From: Mactra quadrangularis
Lineage: Eukaryota; Mollusca; Bivalvia; Venerida; Mactridae
Assembly (NCBI GenBank): GCA_025267735.1
Contig: CM046303.1
Span: 33,332,380-33,396,379 of the forward strand
Direction of reading: 5' to 3'
DNA length: 64,000 nucleotides
The translations under genes and the position numbers were made by a program. The notes under the pieces were generated by a model that worked only from the letters and a program-made list of their open reading frames with translations, was not told the origin of the DNA and searched no databases. Of this stretch, positions 55,538 to 64,000 are shown in pieces. The stretch's first letter is position 1, and each line of letters begins with the position of its first letter.

Positions 55538-56943
55538 CTGAAAAAAATAAACATTAAGACTTTTCTTTCATTTCCATTATCACGAGAATTTATGGGTACG
55601 TGAAAATACGAAATATTTTTACCTAAGATATCACAGAAAAGCTTTTCTAGATATTTTGGCGGCCATTTTGGGTGCCATCTTGGATTTCTCATAGGTTTGC
55701 CAGGATTCGGCAATTTTATTAACAGTGTGAATATATGTTAAAAATTGTATACATATTGTAACGTAATGTAACTAAAAGTGAATGATTTATTTTGTCGTTT
55801 CAATCTAACAAAAGATGTGTCTGGTTTTTTATTATCATAAATATAAAAACAAGTTTTGATATAATTCGAAGATGTGGCAACGAATAGTACTGAATCATTT
55901 TCTCCATCAGAATTAAATACTTTGAAACAGTGCCACAATAGTCCGATATTTAAATATGTGTTTCCCTCCATAAAAGAATATGTCCATAATTAAAAGTACA
56001 GAAACTTGTCATGTTTACAAAATTGATTATGTATCTCAGGGGACGTGTCTAGACAGTAGATGCATTGTCGGTTATCCCACGATACATTACTCCGCTATGA
56101 TGTGGTATGTACCGTGGGCCATTTGGTTAGGAAAATCTCGTAATCATACATTTATGCCACTGATTTAAATCTAATTTACCGATCGTCATTACAGAATATT
56201 TTGGTGAGTATTCAAAGAAGCGGGATTAATGTATGCACTACTGAGAGCTAAATAGAATTTTATTATACAAATTATATCATTACCAATACATGTATTATGT
56301 CGTTGTTAAGCAAAAGTACATGATTTATATCTTAAAGTTTTACAAATTACTTACGACAATACGTTCTGTACATAGACGATGGCAAGTCTGTGATCATTAT
56401 GAACTCACGAAGGCAAACATTTTAAGTTTTCTGTTCTGTTCAGTTAGAACCAGGCCAGTTATAGATAAAGATACGCTGTTTAACTTATTTCATTCATGTA
56501 CACTTTAATCATGTACATGTCGTGTTATAGGTCATGTATATATGTGTACTTCAAGCGGTACACTTGTCAACTTTATAGGGGAAAAAGTGATGTACATGCA
56601 GGTCGTGTTATAGGTCATGCATATTTATATACTTTATGCGGTGTACTCGTCCACTCAAAAGTTGAATAAGATGATGCACGTACTTAAACTTACTGATTTA
56701 AACATACCACTTTAGCATTCAACATTTATTATAATTATGACGTTATTTACACTGTAGAGTGAATAAATTTGTTGATATGAATATACAATATGTTTAAACT
56801 AACTGAACTATTGAATTGTTCTAATATTACACCACAGGAGCTTGACATTCTGTATTGTAGTTTGAAAAAAGGCCTTCCTTCTTATGTATAAGAAGGAGGA
56901 TTTTTTAACTACGATAGAGAATGTGATTACACCTCCAAATACA

Positions 56944-57461
56944 AAGGCGGGTCCAGGATTTTTAGTTAGAGGGAGCGGAAAATTCTAGTTAGAGGGGCGT
57001 AAAATGAACAAGCTGAATGGGGTTTCAAGGGGCTGTAAGGGCACCAAATGGTTCAGGGTAAAGCCCTGACCAGGGGTCAAGGTGACCGGCGGCATCCGGA
57101 ATTCTTGAGTTTTGGTTATTTCTAAGGGATTCAGGCACATTTCGAAAGGCTCAACTATCCTTTCCTAGGGTATACAAAATAAAGCATCTAGATATATTAT
57201 ATAATTCTCTAACAGCCGTTTGATCATGTTATTTTTTTACAATAATGAAAGGAAAGGGGAATTGTTTTGAATTGTTTGATTAGTCATTGTATTTCTGTGC
57301 AGTCTCGTAACTTGTTGCACGCGTATGTAGCGTGAAAAAAGTGACATATAATATAGATATATATTCCTATAAATGTCATATTCATGATTGAAAAAAAAAC
57401 TTTGCTTGGGCAATTTTAGGGGGGGGGTACGCCGGGTCCGACCTCCTTGGATCCGCCTATG
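56944..57461. mobile_element. hAT-like MITE
   Basis: Ends AGGCGGGTCCAGGATTTTT and (right, inverted) AGGCGGATCCAAGGAGGTC pair imperfectly; interior G-runs (GGGGGGGGTACGCCGGGTCC) are typical of this element type. The apparent protein across the right end (RIQGGRTRRTPPL) is a familiar artefact of such ends. Target duplication not clear. Confidence 0.65.
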
Positions 57462-58239
57462 AAATACTGGTTTTAATGAACTTGTGACTGGCAATGTTTA
57501 TAAACGCAATGTTTACATGAATGACGTGCAATAACGTATCTGTGTATCTACAGTTTAACTGTGGAATCTAAACATTATGCCCCCTCTGATAAGTAATTTA
57601 GGTGCAATAGAACAGACTTTAATTAATGCGTATTAGTATATAATCACCGTGTTTGAAAATATGGATTACACCATGTAGAACAATAACAAAAATGTAGAAC
57701 AAAAACAAGAACTCACAACAAATTTGACTGTGACTTCTCGGGACAGTTGATATCCACGATACATGAACCAAGTAAGATTTGAACACAGATGATTCATTCA
57801 TGGTTTCTACGAAAATTATGAAGATTTAAACGTTGCTATGAGAAATAAATATTGAAATAAACACTCACCAACAACTTGTTTACTGTGACATTTTATTTAG
57901 GGAAATTCCTAATATCTAATAATAGAACTTAGATACATTCATATAGAGATATCTATATATAGAAGTAATCTTTATGGGAGATAACTCGATGAGTTAAAAT
58001 TGATTTACAGTGAATAAACATTCATAATTGAGTTACCTACCTTTGACAGAGTAGTTGTTATAAAATTCAATATAAGTTTTAAACCATTGTTAATTTCTCT
58101 CCATTTGTTTTCGCTTTCCACTGTCATTATCAGTATTCAGTAGAATGATGTGTGTGTTCTTGTTATGATCATGCTATGATCGTATTAATTGTGATGTAAT
58201 CATTGCATGTTTATAAATGATAATAGACACTGTACAGTT
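57462..58239. other. 5' flank of secreted-protein gene
   Basis: No gene is established. A possible short non-coding exon on the minus strand, ending at a good donor (GTT|GTGAGT near 57713), could be 5' UTR, but its frame does not continue into the exon at 55537. Confidence 0.3.
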
Positions 58240-58640
58240 TTTGAACAAGATGAATACCCAACTACTAGCTTGTAGTTCAAATATCATATATGCTTATGTA
58301 TTTATCCGAACTACAAGATGAATACCCAACTACTAGCTAGTAATTCAAATATACTGTATGCTGATGTATCTGGGTTGAACTTCAAGATGAATAATTAACC
58401 ACTAGCTCGTAATTCAAATGTTATGATTGCTGGTGCAGTTAGGGTGAACTACAAGATGAATACCCAACTACTAGCTAGTAATTCAAATATAACGAATGCT
58501 TATGTATCTGGTCCGAACTACAAGTAGAATACCCAACTACAAGCTAGTAATTCAAATAATTTACCTATGCTGATGTATCTGGGCTGAATTACAAGATGAA
58601 TACCCAACTACTAGCTAGTAATTGGCAAACTACAAGTTGA
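58240..58640. repeat. ~70-bp minisatellite, six copies
   Basis: AAGATGAATACCCAACTACT followed by AGCTAGTAATTCAAATAT and GCTGATGTATCTGGGTTGAA recurs about every 66-70 bp (starts near 58248, 58314, 58385, 58455, 58525 and 58596). Copies differ by a few bases. Confidence 0.9.
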
Positions 58641-59184
58641 ATTACTTTGTTCAATGTAAAAGCCAACTTCGCATACCTGAATAAGGTAATGTTCTGTGAA
58701 AAATAATAATTGTGGGCATGAACTTGTCAGCATAATGGAATTATGAATTACATTGTACTAGTATTAAAAATTTTCCCATATGGAGGTTTCGGGCATGATA
58801 TTGTTAAATCTTACTCAATTGTCAGAGGCACATACAATAACGGTTAATATCCCGCTGATTTAAATATTCACTAAAGTAGTTTTTTCTACATGATCGATAA
58901 AAATGTATCTAAATTAGCGCAGGTAATGCATGCGCCACTGACAAATGAACACATTTTAACGACGATTCCTTGGAGACGGGTGGTTGCTTGTGTACTTTGA
59001 ATCATTTTCATTATCTCTTTTTCCATGACTAGGTTCATGCTTAAATTTTACAAGTGTCAATCTCTCCCCACATTTGATATGATAATTGCTCTCATACTTT
59101 TTTATACAGTGGCTCTTGACTAGACTATATCCGGAATTTAAATATTTTGAGTTTTCCCTGTGGTTCAAACAAAAATTTGTTTAC

Positions 59185-61075
59185 AAGGAACAGAACAGAA
59201 CAGAACAGAACAGAACTTTATTAGCATTCACAAGTTATATACATAACAATATGTGAGAAGTAAATACATATTAATATACATAGAGATATTATACTAATTC
59301 ATGAGAAAGGTGTATACATTTAGAAAAAAGGTAAAACGAAAGTCAATGTCGATAAAGTGGTACGTTATTTTCCATTTAAGAGAGAGGGGAGTGGTTTAGC
59401 TTATAACTAAGAAAGATAATAAACAAAGAAATGAGACAAAAAATGAGAAGGGGAGATAACATCAAAATTTATTTAAGATTATCCTGATAAAGAAACAAAG
59501 TTTTGTTAACTCAATTTTGGAAGATGAAGACAATAACGATTTAAATGTGTTTTCTGGATCTAAAGTAAAGTTTGGATAGCCGAGGTATTTTATTCTTTCA
59601 TTTTTTAGAGATTTGCAGTGTAGTAAGTAATGGATTTCAGTGCCGACTAGGCCGTCATTACATAATGTGCAGAGTCTATCATCGTAAGGTGTTCCGTCGT
59701 GACGTCCTGTCTCAATAGGTAATAAGTGATTAGCGGTTCTAAATTTAAATAAAGTGATAATATCATGTGATTCCAACAGTGTGAAGTATTGTTCGAAAGA
59801 AAGGTGGTCTTTAAACTTCAGATAGGATAACCCTTTATTAGACTGGGAAAGTTTTGCATGCCAATGTTGATTATATTGATCGATACTCGTCTTACGAATT
59901 TGCTTGTGTATGTTTTTATCCGTTATGAAAAATTGGTTTTCCCATAAGTCAGGGCGACCGGCCGTTTCTAGGACTTGTTTAATCATGTGTGGCCACTTAA
60001 ACTTTGCAAGAGGTGAGTTGCTCGTAACCATGTACTGGAACAATTGAAAAGAAAGTTTGTCACGTTTGCCCGTCACGAGTCGGTTCCAGAAAGCTATCAT
60101 TCGCGATTTGATGTTTATTTCAATCGGATATCGACCGAGCTCGCCGTGCAAAAACATTATGGGTGTAGATCGGCGCGCTTTAGTGATTTTACGGAGAAAT
60201 GAATTATGTATTTTTTCAAGCATATAAAGATTTTCAAATCCAAATATTTCACTGCCATACGTGAGAACTGGTAAAACTGTGTGGTCAAATAGTTTGATAA
60301 TTAAATCTATAGGTAAATTCGCGTTACTCGACCGAGTAAATAGTAAGTGTAATGCTTTATTTGCTTGTTCACAAACTCGTTTACGTGCTTTTAAAAAGGA
60401 GCCATTCTTGGAGAAAATAACGCCTAGGTATGTATAGCAGTCGGCGATTTCGAGCGGTTCATTACCTAATTTAAAAGAATATTGGTGAGTTGAACGTGCT
60501 CCAAAAACGATAACTTTAGTTTTAGCAATATTAACTGTTAAATGCCATGCATGACAATAATCATTAAATAAGTCAAGGGTCAACTGTAAATCGTCATAGG
60601 TGTTCGAAATCAGAATGGTATCATCGGCGTAAAGAAAAATCAACAGCTTAAGCCATACAGTTAAATTATTGTGATCCTTCAACTCGACGCCAATAGAGCC
60701 ATTAACATGTAAGTAATTTTGCAAATCATTCAGGTAAAGTGAAAACAATATTGGTGAGAGATTTTCACCTTGTCGAACGCCAATATCGGACATAAACATT
60801 TCGGATATAGAGCCACTGTGCATAACACAAGACTTGATATTGTCATACATGTTTTTAATGCCGTTAAAAATTTTCCATTGATCGCGTTGCCCAAAAGTTT
60901 GTACCATAGTCCAGCTCTCCACACTTTATCGAAAGCTTGCGAAAAGTCTATAAACGCGCAAAATAGTTTTTGCTTGTGTAATTTCAATATGTCAATCAGA
61001 GAATAGAGGGAAAATAAATGGTCAGAGCAGGAGTGAGAGGATTCAATCCGAATCCCATGCTTTACAGTAATAATG
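59185..61075 (-). mobile_element. 5'-truncated LINE (second type) with (TTCTG)n tail
   Basis: Minus orientation. The 3' end carries AATAAAGTTCTGTTCTG and a (TTCTG)n run (59185-59220). The body encodes RT from just before motif A to a C-terminal CCHC knuckle. There is no RNase H domain, in contrast to the I/Nimb-like LINE. A short plus-strand fragment with the same tail (GTAATAAAGT...TGTTCTGTTCTG) lies near 48280-48312. The 5' end is near 61075; target duplication uncertain. Confidence 0.8.
59462..61065 (-). pseudogene. Reverse transcriptase of CR1/L2-like LINE, single frameshift
   Basis: From 61065 the frame reads KHGIRIESSHSCSDHLFSLY, then KLFCAFIDFSQAFDKVWR (motif A, catalytic Asp). A one-base loss in an A/T run near 60863-60880 shifts the frame, which then stays open for about 480 codons: SDIGVRQGENLSPILFSLYL (motif B), FLYADDTILIS (motif C, catalytic Asp pair), LTVNIAKTKVIVFG, YTYLGVIFSKNGSF, and a C-terminal CTLC...H...C knuckle (CTLCNDGLVGTEIHYLLHC). 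The stop is at 59462. The clade is tentative; the absence of RNase H fits CR1/L2-like types. With only one visible lesion this is a young copy. Endonuclease and 5' RT are lost through truncation. Confidence 0.8.
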
Positions 61076-61436
61076 TGTGACTAACTTTGTTTGTACTGAC
61101 TGCACTCAGACGGAAATCCCATAAATTTGAGTTCTGAATTAGGTCTAATGGGAAATAACTCACATTTGTCTATTTTTGTCATGGAATAGGTAACAGAAAA
61201 TAAAGGTACAATACATGAGTTTGGAAGTGTATCACGCGTGTTTCTTTAAGTCCATCAAAACGTGCACCTATATTTTATTCTACGACAAATTACAGACAAA
61301 TGTAAGTTATTTCAATTTCAATGTCTCATTACTTGGTATGAAGACCGACAACCGTGTATGAATTAATTTGGAACTAGATTGTGTAAAAAAACAACATTTA
61401 AGCGATAAAAATACGAAGGTATGGATAAAAACATAG
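61076..61436. other. Intergenic, no features
   Basis: Nothing recognisable. Confidence 0.4.
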
Positions 61437-61532
61437 TCCGGGACATTCGGAACAACCTCGGCGACCATCTACGAAGATATACTGGTTTATCTGCGTAGAA
61501 GATCGCCGAGGTTGTTCCGAATGAATCCGGGA
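61437..61532. repeat. Palindrome, ~96 bp
   Basis: TCCGGGACATTCGGAACAAC...CTCGGCGA and TCGCCGAG...GTTGTTCCGAATGAATCC pair as about 30-bp arms, with a second inner pair (CTACG/CGTAG). A fold-back element or a hairpin-forming site. Confidence 0.75.
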
Positions 61533-62239
61533 TTGATCTTTTCCATATTTAAGTTATTCTATATGGCCCATTAGCACGACTTATATGTGGCTCAATTTTT
61601 AGATTTTAAAGTAGAGTTTTCTCTTGGACTCTGTGTTTAAGTCGTGTAACGCCAAATCTGTTTTAAAAGTCAAAGATGAGAAAAGGGCGATCCATTAATT
61701 CATAAGCTGTTGTCGTCCATGTTTCCTATCTAAATGAAGTAAATAAGTAAAAAGAAAGGCAGTGGTTTGATTTATACATAATATAATTTATTGTATAAGA
61801 TAAATAACTGCAATAATTATAATAATAAAAATGATAATTACACCAAAAAATATAATTATTTAAAATCCGTTTTCATGAAAGCACAAATCTAAAACACTGC
61901 TTGTTGGCAGCCATCACAGAATCGCAAGTAAGAAGTTACTCTCTACATTTTACAAGTACAAGTACATACATTTGTAATACACTCCTCAATACATAAATGT
62001 TTATTCTTCACTTGTCTATATAATACAAAGTATATTCCTGAGTATTCCGTCTCTGAACAATAAAGTACGCCGACAAGTTACATGTATGTGAAGAATACAT
62101 AAATCCATTGATACTGAAACGTCCCTTTTCGTCTAATATCAAATTACTCTCTGAGTACTTATCTTCGCCGAAACGTTTAATTCCAACGATTAGTGTAATA
62201 CAAGTCATAACGCTGTTCTAACACGTACTGAATTTCTGA
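61533..62239. other. Probable 3' flank of the minus-strand gene at 62856
   Basis: AT-rich, with an AATAAA-type signal on the minus strand near 61783-61790. A 66-codon frame at 62008-62208 has no family resemblance and I do not call it. Confidence 0.3.
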
Positions 62240-62790
62240 CACAGGCTCATACTCTTTGTAAATGTCTCTCTGGTTTGACCTAGAGCCGCTGCATGTCCCA
62301 TCCTCTCTCGCTCTTTACGTTCTTTTTTTCACGAACACTCATATTTACTAACACATAATTGTTTCTGATTCGCTGTATGTTTCCGTTCTCTCTGGCTCTT
62401 AGTGTTCTTTTTCCACGAACACTTATTAACTCTCAAGTAATTTTCACTGACTCGACCTAAAGCCGCTGTATGTTCCAATCCTCTTAGGCTCTTGATGCGC
62501 GATTTTCACGAACACTTATATTAACTCATACGTAATTGTCTCTGATTCGAACTAGAGCCAGTGTATGTCCTGTCCTGTCTGGCTCTTGGTGTTTTCCTTC
62601 CACGAACACTTATTTACTCTCACGTAATTGTCACTGACTCGACCTAAAGCCGCCGTTTATCCCGTCCTCTCTGACTCGTGTGCTCTTCTTCCACAAACAC
62701 TTATATTTACTCATTAGTAATTGTCACTGATTCGATCAAGAGCCGCTATGTTCCCGTCCTCTCTGACTCTTAGCGCTCTCCATGAATTAT
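62240..62790. repeat. ~90-bp tandem repeat, about six copies
   Basis: CACGAACACTTATATTTACT-like units recur near 62330, 62415, 62507, 62600 and 62690, each followed by (A/G)TAATTGTCACTGA(T/C)TCGA, AAAGCCGCTGTATGT, CCGTCCTCTCTG and CTCTT. It lies directly downstream of the stop of the minus-strand exon at 62856, so it may be part of its 3' UTR. Confidence 0.85.
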
Positions 62791-62855
62791 AACACATACA
62801 TTTACGCACAGTATAAGTCTGTGATTGGTACTAGCATCTTCACACAGTGGTTGTT

Positions 62856-63007
62856 TCACTCTTCTTCTTCCTCTGTCTGCCCCTCGCCATTATACTCATC
62901 ATTTTCAGCTTCGTCTGGAAGCTCACCATAAAGTTTGAATCTCAAATCAAAAACTTCGTTCTTCTTCATGTAAGCGTAGTCGCAATACTTTTTCACCATA
63001 CCTTCAA
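62856..63007 (-). CDS. Acidic last exon of an unidentified gene
   Basis: The acceptor (TTCTAATAG before TTGAAGG at 63007) opens a frame EGMVKKYCDYAYMKKNEVFD, LRFKLYGELPDEAEN, ending in QTEEEEE and a TGA at 62856-62858. The strong amphipathic/acidic composition and clean acceptor suggest a real exon. I do not recognise the protein. The upstream exons would lie beyond the LINE that begins 15 bp further on, outside the window. Confidence 0.6.
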
Positions 63008-63022
63008 CTATTAGAATACGCA

Positions 63023-64000
63023 TGCGTAAAATGGAATATCAAAAAAGCATCCCATGAAAACTGGCAAAAGTTTAAACAATTAGCAGAAATTGAATTCAAA
63101 TATTATAAATCTGAAACTGATATTCAAGAAAATTTCAATAAATTTTATGAAATCTTAAAGAACATCTTAGACCAAACTATACCAAAAATAAAACCCAATA
63201 ATAACAAAAAAGTAAAAAAATCAGTCCCCTGGTGGACTCCAGAATGTGATGAAGCTATAAAATTAAGAGAAAATTTAAGGCATAGAGCCAAAGGTAATAA
63301 AAATCAAACTAACTCTGACGCATTTATAAAAGCCAGAAGGGATGCAAAACACATTATAAATGAGGCTAAAAAAACAGGCTGGGAAAAGTTTTGTTCCCAA
63401 ATAAATGATAGAACCACATCCAAAGAGATGTGGGATTTTGTCAATAAAATTAAGGGACGCCCGCCTCCTTCCAACCCCCCCTTTATAGTAGATGGCAAGA
63501 TAATAACTGAGGCCAAAGAAAAATCAAAAGCATTACTAGATAACTATATTAAAGTAAGTAGTGATGAGGGCTTTAGTAAAAAATTCATCAAAAAAAAGAA
63601 ACATTGGAATAAAAAATTAGAAAAACTCATAACTGACCATAAAAAAGACAAATTGACTAATATCCCCTATAACCAAGACTTTTCAATGCTAGAATTAGAA
63701 AATGCTTTAAAAAACTGTAAAAAGGGAGCCCCTGGAGAAGACGGTATACATTATACCATTATCAAAAATTTACCTCTAAATGCTAAACAAAAACTATTAG
63801 ATCTATTTAATCAATCCTGGGAGAAAGGAGAGACACCAGACTCCTGGAGTGAAGCAATAATAATTCCCATACTAAAACCCTCAAAACTAAAAAATGACCC
63901 CAAATCATATAGACCAATCTCCCTAACTTCAACTTTCACTAAACTCATGCAAAAAATGATAAAACCCAGACTATGTAACTATCTTGAGGAAAATAACAAA
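63023..64000 (+). CDS. LINE RT ORF (I/Jockey-like), fully open, running off the window
   Basis: 326 codons without a stop from the insertion boundary (first residues VKWNIKKASHENW) to the last base. The endonuclease is missing (5' truncation or start inside the ORF). PWWTPECDEAIKLRENLRHR is the linker motif typical of I/Jockey-type LINEs; KGAPGEDGIHYTIIKNLP is the RT-0 region; WSEAIIIPILKPSKLKNDPK and SYRPISLTSTFTKLMQKMI are RT-1/2. The catalytic YADD box would follow beyond 64000. The strand is A-rich and Lys/Asn-rich. No lesion is visible, so the copy is young. It is inserted just upstream of the acceptor of the exon at 62856-63007, in the opposite direction. Confidence 0.85.

Noticed and set aside
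55525..55713. Pro/Trp-rich minus-strand frame upstream of the secreted-protein gene
   Set aside because: No splice junction links it in frame to the coding exon at 55488; an in-frame stop precedes that exon's ATG.
57237..57494. Reading frame with RIQGGRTRRTPPL
   Set aside because: Arises from the right end of a hAT-like MITE; such peptides are common artefacts.
57713..57801. First coding exon of the secreted-protein gene (MNESSVF start)
   Set aside because: The donor is good but joining it to the acceptor at 55537 creates an immediate stop; at most a 5' UTR exon.
62008..62208. 66-codon minus-strand frame
   Set aside because: No family pattern, splice context or supporting neighbour; probably 3' flank of the gene at 62856.

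Overview
This is a window of an AT-rich animal nuclear genome, most likely from a mollusc (probably a bivalve). Genes are split by GT-AG introns, intergenic space is filled with tRNA-headed SINEs, non-LTR retrotransposons (LINEs), fold-back MITEs and minisatellites, and a short motif common in molluscan DNA (GGGAGATAACT and variants) recurs, for example near 19.86, 27.58, 49.90, 57.98 and 59.45 kb. There is nothing prokaryotic, no rRNA cluster and no CRISPR array. The species is inferred, not proven.

Layout. 0-5 kb: a diverged array of palindromic repeats, a decayed hAT-like transposase, a MITE and a SINE. 5.0-6.85 kb: a 5'-truncated LINE of the I/Nimb type flanked by an exact 11-bp target duplication. 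7.1-18.2 kb (minus strand): a large decayed Helentron/Helitron encoding, in order, an OTU cysteine-protease-like domain, a low-complexity stretch with eight 22-residue repeats, a zinc-motif region resembling DUF6570, the Helitron_like_N/Rep region and a Pif1-type helicase. It is broken by stops, frameshifts and at least four later insertions. 18.5-35.1 kb (plus strand): exons of a CaRF-like/MULE-transposase gene, interrupted by a 5.1-kb intron-containing pogo-type DNA transposon, a LINE copy and a 3.3-kb large inverted repeat. A 2.3-kb block carrying the last exon of this gene and an RT fragment is present again, inverted, inside the Helentron (9.8-12.06 kb). 36-40 kb: satellite and minisatellite arrays. 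41.46-55.54 kb (minus strand): the best host gene of the window, nine coding exons whose splice phases all agree, encoding a secreted protein of about 663 residues in a family I do not recognise. Two plus-strand exons of a small putative membrane protein lie in its largest intron. 59.2-61.1 kb: a nearly intact LINE RT with one frameshift. 62.86-63.01 kb: the acidic last exon of an unidentified minus-strand gene. 63.02-64.0 kb: the start of a fully open LINE RT ORF running off the window.

How the pieces relate. The 3' end of the I/Nimb-like LINE (four or more copies) shares about 45 nt and its (CAAA)n tail with the tRNA-headed SINEs, the usual sign that the SINEs use that LINE's machinery. Nested insertions give a relative chronology: the Helentron is old, the CaRF-exon duplication came later, and a 92-bp MITE with a 9-bp target duplication entered one of the duplicate copies afterwards. 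Target duplications, splice-phase agreement and reading frames restored across insertions were read directly. Superfamily names rest on remembered motif patterns and should be confirmed by profile searches.
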